DNA from: Candidatus Alistipes faecavium
Lineage (GTDB): Bacteria; Bacteroidota; Bacteroidia; Bacteroidales; Rikenellaceae
Reading direction: 5' to 3'
NCBI GenBank assembly: GCA_019118605.1
Contig: DWYP01000002.1
Coordinates: 1 to 44,869, forward strand
Length of the DNA: 44,869 bases
A model generated the notes under the pieces. It did no database searches and had not been told where the DNA came from. It worked only from the letters and a program-made list of their open reading frames with translations. Position numbers and translations under genes: made by a program. Position 1 is the stretch's first letter. The number at the start of each line of letters is the position of its first letter. Shown here one piece after another: positions 32,223-41,166 of this stretch.

Positions 32223-32879
32223 TTACGCTTCGAGGCGCCAGGCAAGTTCCTCGCGGACATACTCCTCGGCAGGGAGTCTCCCGAGCGTTGCCACGGCCTG
32301 CAGCACCTTCTCCCGGGAAGCGGCGCCCCGCGCGCCGAGGGCCGCGAGCAGTGCCACGGCACCCTGCGCAAGCAGCCGCGCTTCGGGCTGTCCGGACGCA
32401 GCGGCGCGCGAGACGCTCGCAACGGCCGTCGCAGCCCATGCGTCGGAAGGTTCCGCGGAGCGGGCGGCCGCCATCAGGGCGGCGTAGGTTGTCAGCGGGG
32501 CCGAGGCCGGGGATGTCCACGCGGCGAACAGGGCGGGAAGGTGTTCCATGCGGCCGAACAGGGCGAAGGCACCCTCCTCCGCCATCTCGGAGTTGAGAAG
32601 CCCCCCGGCCCAGAAGGGAAATTCGTCGGCCGTGACCTGTGCGGGATCCGCGATGTGGAACGCCGCGAGGCGCAGTTCGCGCACCTGCTGGAGGTAGAGG
32701 TAGCGGGCGAAAGCGTGGTCGCAACCCTCGGCCCGCGCCAGCGTGCGGAGCGTCGGAAGGCTCACGCCGTAGTTCAGTCCGCAGGGGCTGCCGTAGAAAC
32801 GCATCGCATCGGCCACGGCGCCGTTACGCTCGCGGCGAAAGGCCCCGAGCAGCGCCGTCATGCGGGAGGTATGGTCCAT
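32223..32879 (-). CDS. AlkD-like DNA alkylation repair HEAT-repeat protein
   Basis: A 218-residue all-helical protein resembling the short Bacteroidales group annotated as DNA alkylation repair enzymes (AlkD-like HEAT repeats): MRFYGSPCGLNYGVSLPTLRTLA near the N-terminus, VRELRLAAFHIADP in the middle, and helical Ala-rich repeats to the end. AlkC/AlkD proteins excise alkylated bases without flipping them; I cannot confirm the catalytic Asp/Trp/Arg set here. M1 at 32879 is taken; M7 is a possible alternative. It starts 10 bases after the DUF4831 gene and probably shares its transcript. Confidence 0.7.
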   Translation of the reverse strand: MDHTSRMTALLGAFRRERNGAVADAMRFYGSPCGLNYGVSLPTLRTLARAEGCDHAFARYLYLQQVRELRLAAFHIADPAQVTADEFPFWAGGLLNSEMAEEGAFALFGRMEHLPALFAAWTSPASAPLTTYAALMAAARSAEPSDAWAATAVASVSRAAASGQPEARLLAQGAVALLAALGARGAASREKVLQAVATLGRLPAEEYVREELAWRLEA

Positions 32880-32889
32880 CGGCTGCGGA

Positions 32890-33783
32890 CTATTTGCGCT
32901 TGGGAAGCGCCACGCGGATCGTACGTCCGAATTCGTAGATCGGAAGCACGGCGCGCACGTATTCGGTGCCGTTCGAAAGCACGGTGCACGTCACCGGATC
33001 GGCCACGCGGCACGTAACGACGTTCTGCTCCTTCGGCCGGGCCTCGATGTCGCTGTGCGAAGCGCCCGAAGGCTCGACCTGCAGCAGCACGATGTCGCCC
33101 GAGAGATCGCTGTCGGGAAGGATTCCCGCGGCCGGGCTGAAGCGGCAGACGATATACTGTTTCTTGTCCGCGTGCGGGTAGACCACAAAACGCCGCGACG
33201 AGGTCGTGACGACCTCCTTGCCCAGGAACAGTTCCAGATAGCTCTGCTCCATGCGGTCGATCTCCGCAAGGGCGGCCTCGAGGCCCGCGCCGAAGACATT
33301 CTCGCCCGCCTCGCCCGTGATGAGCTCCAGACGGTGGCGACGCAGCGAATAGATGCGCTCGGCAGCGGCTCGTGCGGCATCCTCCAGCGTCGGAGTCGTC
33401 ATGTCGAGTTTGTCGGGCTGCAGGCGCGCAAATTCGCTCCGCGAATCGGCGTACTGCTGCACGCGGCTCGCGGATGGGGTCAGCGGCTCGGCGCGCAGAC
33501 ACTTCTCGCTGTCGAGAAGCGCCACGTGCGCGCTCTTGATGCTCCACGTCGTCTTGTCGGTAAGGGCCGCACGCACCCCGAGGTATTTCTGCGCATAGCG
33601 CGCATAGGGGCCGCTCAACACCACATTCTGCTCCACCGTGAGATCCACGGCCAGAATCGTGCGCGGGTCCGACACCTGCACCCCGGAAGCGGTTTCAGTA
33701 GCCCCCTGCAGGGAGATATACGGATTCTGCGCCGAAGCGCCGCCCGCCATCAGCAGGGCCAACGCCAGAAGTCTGTATTTCAT
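32890..33783 (-). CDS. DUF4831 family secreted protein
   Basis: A 297-residue protein with a cleavable signal peptide (1-18, ending ASA-QN) and the pattern of the DUF4831 family found in Bacteroidetes: a strand-rich N-terminal part (ILAVDLTVEQNVVLSGPYARYAQKYL), a helical middle (EDAARAAAERIYSLRRHRLELITGE) and a C-terminal beta domain (SGDIVLLQVEP ... EYVRAVLPIYEFGRTIRVALP). Function unknown. It has its own promoter, whose -33 element overlaps the end of trmN6. Confidence 0.78.
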   Translation of the reverse strand: MKYRLLALALLMAGGASAQNPYISLQGATETASGVQVSDPRTILAVDLTVEQNVVLSGPYARYAQKYLGVRAALTDKTTWSIKSAHVALLDSEKCLRAEPLTPSASRVQQYADSRSEFARLQPDKLDMTTPTLEDAARAAAERIYSLRRHRLELITGEAGENVFGAGLEAALAEIDRMEQSYLELFLGKEVVTTSSRRFVVYPHADKKQYIVCRFSPAAGILPDSDLSGDIVLLQVEPSGASHSDIEARPKEQNVVTCRVADPVTCTVLSNGTEYVRAVLPIYEFGRTIRVALPKRK

Positions 33784-33807
33784 AATGCGTAAGTTTTATG
33801 CCGAATG

Positions 33808-33838
33808 CAAATGTAACTGTTTTTCGCGGGACCTCAAA
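33808..33838 (-). promoter_or_regulatory. Promoter of the DUF4831-alkD-like operon
   Basis: On the minus strand TACATTTG (33815-33808) is the -7 element and TTTG (33838-33835) lies 19 bases upstream, overlapping the last codons of trmN6 (stop at 33834-33836). Leader about 20 bases. Confidence 0.7.
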
Positions 33839-34538
33839 ATTTCAGGTAAAAATCACGCGTCAAAGCCTGGTATTCCGCGGTATAGCTTTCGGGCTGCCCC
33901 GTGCCGACGAAAAGTTCGTCGTACGTGGGGGAGATGCCCGCGGCCGCGGCAGTCGGAAGAAGCTCCAGCAGCGTGCGGCGCGCAGCGTGGCGCGGCGTGG
34001 TATGCACCTCCGTGCGGCGCACGACGGCAAGGCGTCCCCACGCGGCGCGGAGCAGCCGCGCAACCTCCGAGCACGGCACCACCACGGCAAAGCGCCCCGA
34101 GGGCCCAAGCAGCCGCACAACGGCGTCGCACAGCGCTTCGAACGGTAGCGTCACGCCATGCCTTGCCGTCGTGCGCCCCGGGTCGGGGCACACCAGCGAA
34201 GCGTCGAAAAAAGGAGGGTTCGAAACAATCAGGTCGAAACGCTCCCCGGGGTCGAAATCCTGCACCGCGCAGTGCGCGAACGTGAGGCGTGCGCCCCACG
34301 GCGAAGCGTCGGCATTCTCCCGCGCCTGCGAGGTGTCGGCGATGTCGACGCCCGTGATCCGCGCCCACGGGGCGCGCTGCGCCAGCATCAGGGCGATCAG
34401 CCCCGTGCCGGTGCCGACGTCGAGCAGGCGGCGATCCGTCGGGCGGATCCCGGTCCAGGCGCCCAGCAGCACGCCGTCGGTGCCGACCTTCATCGGGCAG
34501 CGATCCTGGCGGATGGTGAATTGCTTGAAGCGGAACAT
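33834..34538 (-). CDS. trmN6: tRNA1(Val) adenine-37 N6-methyltransferase (TrmN6/YfiC family)
   Basis: SAM-dependent methyltransferase that makes m6A37 in tRNA-Val in E. coli. From the ATG at 34538 there are 234 residues: the N-terminal MFRFKQFTIRQDRCPMKVGTDGVLLGAW is highly characteristic, the SAM-binding motif LLDVGTGTGLIAL follows at about 39-51, and the N6-adenine catalytic motif NPPF (VSNPPFFDAS) lies near residue 110. It begins 5 bases after the TIGR02757 stop. The open frame to 34829 is Arg-rich shadow of the neighbour. The equivalent substrate in this phylum is inferred. Confidence 0.9.
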   Translation of the reverse strand: MFRFKQFTIRQDRCPMKVGTDGVLLGAWTGIRPTDRRLLDVGTGTGLIALMLAQRAPWARITGVDIADTSQARENADASPWGARLTFAHCAVQDFDPGERFDLIVSNPPFFDASLVCPDPGRTTARHGVTLPFEALCDAVVRLLGPSGRFAVVVPCSEVARLLRAAWGRLAVVRRTEVHTTPRHAARRTLLELLPTAAAAGISPTYDELFVGTGQPESYTAEYQALTRDFYLKF

Positions 34539-34543
34539 GGCAT

Positions 34544-35312
34544 TCAGAATTGCGTCTCGGCGTGTTCGATGCCCGCGCCGAAAAGGGCATAGTCGTATCG
34601 CGCAGGGTCGGAGGCGTCGAAGCGCCGAAGGGCCGCGGTGAGCTCCTCGACGGCCCGCCAGTCGTTCTGGCGCCGCGTGAGCAGCCCCAGCGTGCGCGCC
34701 ACCTCGCCGACATGCACGTCGAGCGGCAGCCGCAGCGCCGACATCGGGATCCGCGGCCAGAGGCCGAAATCCACGCCCCGGTCGTCGCGCCGCACCATCC
34801 AGCGAAGGTACATGCAGAGCCGTTTGCACGCCGCGCCCCGTTCGACCGAGGAGAGGTGTTTCTCGCTCCGCGCGGCGTGCGGCGTCTCGAAAAACGCCCT
34901 CCGGAACACCGCGAGCGTCGCCGGTAGCGATTGTGTAGTCTCGTAGGTCGTCTCGAAGAACGCCCCGAGGCTCCCGCAGCGGTTCACAACGCCCCGCAGG
35001 CAGAGGACGAAGTCCCGCAAATCGCAGCCCTTGAACGTGCGGTGGCAGAAGGACGCGAACTGCGACAGCTCCCGATCCGAGGCGTGGCGCACGAAGTCCG
35101 CAGGGGCGTCGTCCAGGAAGTGCATCATCCGGTGGCCGTTGCGCACGATCGTGCGCCGGTTGCCCCAGGCGATCGTCGCCGAGAGAAAGCCCGCGATCTC
35201 CCGGTCTGCGGCGTCCGTGTAGCGGTGCGGGACGCAGATCGGGTCGTCGTCGATGAACTCCGGGCGGTTGTAGCGATCGTGGAGCCGTTCGAGAAGCGCG
35301 CGGAGCTCCTCC

Positions 35313-35329
<17 letters not shown>
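34544..35329 (-). CDS. TIGR02757 family protein (DUF2400)
   Basis: A 261-residue protein of unknown function in the TIGR02757/DUF2400 family, recognised by its N-terminal [18 protein letters not shown], the following [19 protein letters not shown], and the C-terminal [22 protein letters not shown]. The helical fold has been compared to HhH-GPD glycosylases, which would fit nucleic-acid binding, but I know of no proven activity. It overlaps lolD by 17 bases and precedes trmN6 by 5. Confidence 0.88.
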
Positions 35330-35959
<630 letters not shown>

Positions 35960-35963
<4 letters not shown>

Positions 35964-36790
35964 GATCGGAAAAGTTTGAACAGTCGGACGGTATCGGCCG
36001 CCTCGCGGACGTCGTGCACGCGCAGGACCTTCGCGCCCTGACGCAGGCACTCCCAGCCGAGGGCCACCGTGCCCGCAAGCGACTCCGCGGGCGTGCAACC
36101 CAGCGGTTTGTAGATCATGGACTTGCGCGAAAGGCCCGCAAGCACGGGATAACCCAGGGCGCAGAGCCGGTGAAGGCCCGCAAGCAGCGCGTAGTTCTGT
36201 TCGACGCTCTTGGCAAATCCGAAGCCCGGGTCGAGGAGGATCTGCTCCGCGCGGATCCCCGCGGCGGTCATCGCCCCGAGGCGCCGCTCAAAGTATCGCA
36301 CGACCTCGGTGACGATGTCGTCCCGGTAGTCGGTGCATGTCTGCATGGTCTGCGGGGTGCCGCGCATGTGCATGGCCACGTAGGGAACGCCGAAGTGCGC
36401 CACCGTCTCCCACATCGCGGGATCGAGCGCCCCGGCCGAAATGTCGTTGACGATCACCGGGCCGAAGGTCCCGATGGCCCGGGCCGCCACCCCGCTGCGG
36501 AACGTGTCGACCGAGACGGTCATCCCGGGGGCCACGCGCCGCGCAGTCTCAAGTCCCAGCGAGACCCTCCGCCACTCCTCCGCCTCGGAGACCTCCGACG
36601 CGCCCGGGCGCGAAGAGTATCCCCCAATGTCGAGGATCTCCGCACCCTCGGACACGGCCGCGCGGATGCGCCGCTCCACCGCCGCGGCATCCGGAGTGCG
36701 GCTGCCGGCATGGAACGAGTCCGGGGTGACATTGAGGATCGCCATCACCTGCGGCTCCGAAAAGTCAGGCGCGGGGCATGTGCGCTTCAT
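35960..36790 (-). CDS. folP: Dihydropteroate synthase
   Basis: Condenses p-aminobenzoate with dihydropterin pyrophosphate; the target of sulfonamides. From the ATG at 36790 there are 276 residues, with signature 1 [13 protein letters not shown] (about 15-27), signature 2 [16 protein letters not shown], the VSVDTF and VNDISAG motifs, [18 protein letters not shown] and the C-terminal VLRVHDV. Starting here overlaps coaE by 26 bases; a shorter start at 36745 would cut the first strand. Second-last overlaps: the stop is in the ATGA shared with lolD. Confidence 0.95.
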
Positions 36791-37367
36791 AGCGGAAACG
36801 GCGGTCGAGCTCCTCGACGGCGGGAGCCAGTTCGGATTCACGGATATTTACTATGGTACAGTCGGCACGGGCGCACAGCGTGTCGTCGTCGAGCTGTGCG
36901 GCGATCCGCCGCCGGACCTCCTCGGGCGTGCATCCGTCGCGGCGGCACGTGCGCTCCACGCGCAGCTCGAGCGGGGCCAGCACGGCCACCGTGCGGTCGA
37001 CATGCCGCTCGAGGCCCGCCTCGAAGAGGATCGCGCTCTCCAGCACCACGTAATCGCCCGTCTGGCGCGCCGCCCATGCCTCGAAGTCGGCGATGACCGC
37101 CGGGTGGACAAGTCCGTTCAGGGCCGAAAGCGCCGCAGGATCCCCGAAAACACGTCCGGCAAGGTATTTCCGGTCGAGGGTGCCGTCGCGGCGGTAGGCT
37201 TCCGCGCCGAAACGATCCGCGATGCGGGCGCGCAGTCCGGCGTCCTCCTGCATCAGCCGCCGGGCCTCCGTGTCGCTGTCGTACACCGCAACGCCCCGCG
37301 CGGCGAAAAGTCGGCACACCGTGCTCTTGCCGCTGCCGATGCCCCCCGTGATACCGACCTTCATCAT
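36765..37367 (-). CDS. coaE: Dephospho-CoA kinase
   Basis: Last step of CoA synthesis, phosphorylating the ribose 3'-hydroxyl of dephospho-CoA. The 200 residues begin MMKVGITGGIGSGKST (P-loop about 8-16), followed by the DSD motif (YDSDTEARRL) and the lid LNGLVHPAVI; the CoA-binding ESAILFEAGLE and the LRVERTCRRDGCTPEEVRRRIAAQ region follow. The ATG at 37367 forms a 4-base ATGA overlap with the upstream YbbR-like gene. It overlaps folP by 26 bases. Confidence 0.95.
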   Translation of the reverse strand: MMKVGITGGIGSGKSTVCRLFAARGVAVYDSDTEARRLMQEDAGLRARIADRFGAEAYRRDGTLDRKYLAGRVFGDPAALSALNGLVHPAVIADFEAWAARQTGDYVVLESAILFEAGLERHVDRTVAVLAPLELRVERTCRRDGCTPEEVRRRIAAQLDDDTLCARADCTIVNIRESELAPAVEELDRRFRYEAHMPRA

Positions 37368-37759
37368 GGCTCTTCGGGAGTTTCGATCTCCGGGATCTCA
37401 CCCAGGGATACGATCTTGATATCGCTGAAACGCGTCGACAGCGCCTTCTGCAGCGACTGGGGGTCGATGACAGACTTCCCCTCGTGCCCTTCCTCGGCGG
37501 AGCGCTGCGTCTTGATCTCCTCGAGCGGAATGCGCAGCCGCTTGTTCATGTAGACCTGGTAGCCGAAAAGGTTCGTGCCCGTACCCTCGACCACACACGG
37601 AACCTCGAGAGGCTGATCGGCAATGCTGATCCGCACGGTCTGCTCCGTGGTGTAGGTATAGTTCAGCTTGGCGATGTACCAAAGGATGAAAGATGCCGCC
37701 AGCAGCACCAGAAATACCGGCGAGACATAGCGGTGTATCCATTTCAGCAATGTTTCCAT
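37364..37759 (-). CDS. Short YbbR/CdaR-like membrane-anchored protein
   Basis: A 131-residue protein with one N-terminal membrane segment (about 13-32, VSPVFLVLLAASFILWYIAK) and a small beta-rich domain (YTYTTEQTVRISIADQPLEV ... VEGTGTNLFGYQVYMN). This LWYIAKLNYTYT start resembles Bacteroidota YbbR-domain proteins, which usually lie upstream of coaE and are over 300 residues with several YbbR repeats. Here only one repeat-sized domain is present before a polar tail (SAEEGHEGKSVIDPQSLQKAL). Starts at 37759; an open frame to 37888 is not supported because it crosses the promoter. It is the first gene of the coaE-folP-lolD-TIGR02757-trmN6 operon. Family assignment is tentative. Confidence 0.65.
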   Translation of the reverse strand: METLLKWIHRYVSPVFLVLLAASFILWYIAKLNYTYTTEQTVRISIADQPLEVPCVVEGTGTNLFGYQVYMNKRLRIPLEEIKTQRSAEEGHEGKSVIDPQSLQKALSTRFSDIKIVSLGEIPEIETPEEP

Positions 37760-37857
37760 ATCGGACTCAAACTCTTTGCGGCACTCCCGAATACGGGCCC
37801 GGCTACAGACCCGCGGAAGCCCGGTCGCAGGGCCTCCCCGACGGCGCTCCGTCCCGA

Positions 37858-37888
37858 CAAAGGTAAAAAATAAAAAGGACTGCTCCAA
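37858..37888 (-). promoter_or_regulatory. Promoter of the ybbR-coaE-folP-lolD operon
   Basis: On the minus strand TACCTTTG (37865-37858) is a -7 element and TTG (37888-37886) lies 20 bases upstream. The -33 lies inside the secDF terminator hairpin (37872-37907). Leader about 95 bases. Confidence 0.65.
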
Positions 37889-37907
37889 CTTCGGAGCAGT
37901 CCTTTTT
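37872..37907. terminator. Terminator of secDF
   Basis: A perfect 15-bp stem AAAAAGGACTGCTCC (37872-37886) / GGAGCAGTCCTTTTT (37893-37907) with a 6-base loop, 34 bases past the secDF stop (37941). The U-run is built into the stem and works on either strand. Confidence 0.85.
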
Positions 37908-37940
37908 CGTGCCGCGGTCGCAAAGAGCCCGCCGCCGGTT

Positions 37941-40900
37941 TTACTTCTTGAGTTCCTTGGCGCGCTTGGTCATCAGGTCGTAGGCTAGGGGCGTCGCGAT
38001 GAAGATCGTGGCGATCGTACCGACAACCACTCCGATAATCAGCGCGAAGATGAAGCCGCGGATCGTCTCGCCGCCGAAGAAGAAGATCGCCAGCAGCGTC
38101 ACGAGCGTCGTACCCGAGGTGTTGATCGTACGCGACAGCGTCGAGTTGATGGCGTTGTTCACGTTCTCGGAAAGATCACGCTTCGGGTAGAGGTGCAGGT
38201 ACTCGCGGATACGGTCGAAGACCACCACCGTGTCGTTGATCGCGTAACCGATGATCGTCAGGATCGCGGCGATGAACGCCTGGTTCACCTCCAGGTTGAA
38301 AGGCAGGATGCCGTAGAACATCGAGAAGATACCGATGATCAGCAGCGCGTTGATGGCCAGAGCCAGCGTGGCGCCCGTAGCCCACTGCCAGCGCTTGAAG
38401 CGGAACGTGATGTAGAGTCCGATGGCGATCAGCGAGAAGAGCACCGAGTAGATGGCGTTCCACGTCATGTCATTGGCGATCGAAGGACCGATCTTGTCGG
38501 CCGTCAGAATACCGTTCACGTCGGTCTGCGTGCTGCGGAACTGGTCGAAGGTGATCGGATACGAGTAGAGCGACTTCAGGGCGTCATAAATGACCTGCTC
38601 GACCTCGGCCGTAGCCTCATCCGACATGTCGTCGTAACGGTACTGCGTCACGATACGCATCTGGTTCTCGTTGCCGTACTGCTTCACCTCGAAACTGATC
38701 GACGAAGCATCGGCCGTCGAGATCTGCGAGAAGGTCTCCTCCATGCTCGCACGGACCGCCTCGGCCGACACGGGCTTGTCGAAACGAACGACATAGGCAC
38801 GACCGCCCGTAAACTCGGCTCCGAGGTTCAGGCCACGCACGAAGAACGATGCGATCGACAGGACGATTGCCACTGCGGAGATCACATAGGCGATCTTGCG
38901 CTTGCTGAGGAAGTCGACATGCGTATTGCAGAGGAAGTTCTCCGACCACTTGTGCGAGAAGGAGATCGAGCCCCACTTGGCAACGATCCACTCGATCAAG
39001 AGGCGCGTGATGAAGATCGAGCAGAAGATCGACGTGATGATACCGATGATCAGCGTCGTGGCGAAGCCCTGCACCGGACCTGTTCCGAAGACAAAGAGCA
39101 CGATACCCGTGATGATCGTCGTCAGCTGTCCGTCGATGATGGCCGAGTAGGCCCTTGAGAAACCGTCCTTGATGGCCAGCGAGATGCCCTTGCCCTCGCG
39201 GAGCTCCTCCTTGATACGCTCGTAGATGATCACGTTCGCGTCGACGGCCATACCCATCGTCAGCACGATACCCGCGATACCCGGCAGCGTCAGCACGGCG
39301 CCGAACGACGCCAGAACGCCCATCAGCAGGAAGACGTTCACCAGCAGCGCAATGTCGGCCATCCAGCCCGCCGTCTTGTAGAAGAGGCTCATGTAGAGCA
39401 GCACCAGGATGAAGGCGATCACGAACGAAAGAAATCCGGCGTTGATCGACTCCTGACCCAGCGAAGGTCCTACGACCGTATCCTGGATGATCTTCGCGGG
39501 GGCCGGAACCTTACCCGAGTTGAGCACGTTGGCGAGGTCCTGCGCCTCCTGGATCGTGAAGTCGCCGGTGATCTCCGACGAACCCTTGTCGATCTTCGTG
39601 TTCACGCGAGGTGCGGAGTAGACGTATCCGTCGAGCACGATGGCGATGCACTTGCCGATGTTCTCGCCCGTCAGGCGCGCCCATTCGCGCGTGCCCTCGG
39701 CGTTCATCGTCATCGAAACCACGGCCGTGGCGCCGCGCTGTGCGTACTGCTCCGTGGCGTCCGTCACGACCGAACCGTCGAGCGGGGCCTTGCCGTCGGG
39801 AGTCGTCACCTTGATGGCGTAGAGGTAGTAGCGGCCGTCGATGTGGTCATCGCCCTTGACACCCCACTTGAACTCGATGTCGGCGGGGAAAAGCTCCCGC
39901 ACGGCCGGCTGGGAAAGGTATTCGTTGACCAGCGCCATGTCGGCCTTGTAGGCTGCACCCACCGAGGCGCCGCCCGCATAGCGCGGATCCAGCACCGAGA
40001 AGAGTGGGTTCTGTGCCCGGTCGTAGCGGTCCGCAACGACGTCCGAGGCCATGTCGGTCGAATCGGCGCCCACCTCGGCGATCAGCCCTTCGGCGGCCGT
40101 CTCACCGGCAGCGGCCGGGGTGTCGGAAACCTCTTCGGCGGCCGGAGCCTCCTGAGCCGAAGCCTGTGCCAGTTCGCTGCGGAGCAGCTTGTCGGCCGAA
40201 ACCATGGCCGGAAGCACCTCGTTGGCATCGTACGTCAGCCAGAACTCCAGCGACGCGGTACCCTGAAGCAGGTCGCGCACACGCTGCGGCTCCTTCACGC
40301 CCGGAAGCTCGACCAGAATGCGGTGCGAGTTCGGAAGGCGCATAATGTTGGGCTGCGTCACACCGAAGTGGTCGATACGGCTGCGAAGCACGTTGAACGA
40401 CGCGCCGATGGCTGCTTCGGTCTCGCGCTTGAGAAGACGCTCCACGTCGGCGTCCGAACTCTCGAGGGTGATATCCTTGCGGTCGGGGCTCACGAAGATC
40501 TCCGCGATGGGCCGTCCGCCCGAAAGACGAGAGTAGGCCTTGACGAAATCCCCGATATAATCCGACGACGTGCCCTGCTTCATCGCCTCGTTCGCTTCGG
40601 CGATGGCCTCCACGAAAGCCGGATCGTTCTGGCTGTCGCCGGCAAGTGCCTTGACGACATCCTCGACCTGAACCTCCAGCATCACGTTCATACCGCCCTT
40701 GAGATCCAGACCCAGGTTCAGCTCCTTCTCCTTGCACTCCTTGTAGGTGAACTTGCGGATCCCGAGGTTGTAGACCGGGAGGTTCTGTACCGAGTCGAGA
40801 TAGTGCTGCTCGGCCTCGCCCTGCTTCTCGAGCGGGAACTCTGCGGCGTACTCGGACGCCTTCTTCTCTACGCTTCGCGTCTTGAACGTGAAGGAGAGCT

Positions 40901-40961
40901 GGTAAACACACGCCAGTGCCAGAAGCACCGCGACGAGTTTAATGAAACCTTTGCTTTGCAT
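37941..40961 (-). CDS. secDF: Fused protein translocase subunit SecDF
   Basis: Inner-membrane proton-driven motor that pulls exported proteins through SecYEG. The 1006 residues fuse SecD and SecF, the form usual in Bacteroidota. The first half has one membrane segment, a large periplasmic P1 domain (KELNLGLDLKGGMNVMLEV, IDHFGVTQPNIMRLPNSHRILVELPG) with an Ala/Glu-rich insertion (about 265-320), then six-segment SecD core with GMAVDANVIIYERIKEELREG; the SecF half begins near residue 690 with FLSKRKIAYVIS and has GYAINDTVVVFDRIRE. It has a consensus promoter upstream and a strong terminator. Confidence 0.96.
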   Translation of the reverse strand: MQSKGFIKLVAVLLALACVYQLSFTFKTRSVEKKASEYAAEFPLEKQGEAEQHYLDSVQNLPVYNLGIRKFTYKECKEKELNLGLDLKGGMNVMLEVQVEDVVKALAGDSQNDPAFVEAIAEANEAMKQGTSSDYIGDFVKAYSRLSGGRPIAEIFVSPDRKDITLESSDADVERLLKRETEAAIGASFNVLRSRIDHFGVTQPNIMRLPNSHRILVELPGVKEPQRVRDLLQGTASLEFWLTYDANEVLPAMVSADKLLRSELAQASAQEAPAAEEVSDTPAAAGETAAEGLIAEVGADSTDMASDVVADRYDRAQNPLFSVLDPRYAGGASVGAAYKADMALVNEYLSQPAVRELFPADIEFKWGVKGDDHIDGRYYLYAIKVTTPDGKAPLDGSVVTDATEQYAQRGATAVVSMTMNAEGTREWARLTGENIGKCIAIVLDGYVYSAPRVNTKIDKGSSEITGDFTIQEAQDLANVLNSGKVPAPAKIIQDTVVGPSLGQESINAGFLSFVIAFILVLLYMSLFYKTAGWMADIALLVNVFLLMGVLASFGAVLTLPGIAGIVLTMGMAVDANVIIYERIKEELREGKGISLAIKDGFSRAYSAIIDGQLTTIITGIVLFVFGTGPVQGFATTLIIGIITSIFCSIFITRLLIEWIVAKWGSISFSHKWSENFLCNTHVDFLSKRKIAYVISAVAIVLSIASFFVRGLNLGAEFTGGRAYVVRFDKPVSAEAVRASMEETFSQISTADASSISFEVKQYGNENQMRIVTQYRYDDMSDEATAEVEQVIYDALKSLYSYPITFDQFRSTQTDVNGILTADKIGPSIANDMTWNAIYSVLFSLIAIGLYITFRFKRWQWATGATLALAINALLIIGIFSMFYGILPFNLEVNQAFIAAILTIIGYAINDTVVVFDRIREYLHLYPKRDLSENVNNAINSTLSRTINTSGTTLVTLLAIFFFGGETIRGFIFALIIGVVVGTIATIFIATPLAYDLMTKRAKELKK

Positions 40962-41017
40962 TGAATGATAGAAATTTGTTATTATTTGTTGTATTCGTCG
41001 TTACGCATAATAGCACG

Positions 41018-41025
41018 CAAAGATA
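41018..41025 (-). promoter_or_regulatory. -7 element of secDF
   Basis: Minus-strand TATCTTTG, a perfect TAnnTTTG match, lies 57 bases before the secDF ATG; leader about 50 bases. No -33 at ideal spacing. Confidence 0.6.
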
Positions 41026-41151
41026 GAAAAAAAGAATGAAACAACACCTTTTCGGCCACAGAAAATGGCCCCCGTGACTAAATTATCGCTCCGCAGGGGA
41101 ATCTTTTCGAACTTCGGAACACGCTGGAGTCCCCGTTTGAGAAAAAAAACG

Positions 41152-41159
41152 TATTTTTG
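41152..41159 (+). promoter_or_regulatory. -7 element of the EamA transporter gene
   Basis: TATTTTTG is a perfect -7 match whose last base is 7 bases before the ATG at 41167, so transcription is expected to begin at or next to the start codon. Confidence 0.6.
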
Positions 41160-41166
41160 GCCCGCG

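Noticed and set aside
35964..36098. Extended LolD N-terminus
   Set aside because: The extension lies within folP and is low-complexity; ATGA overlap supports 35963.
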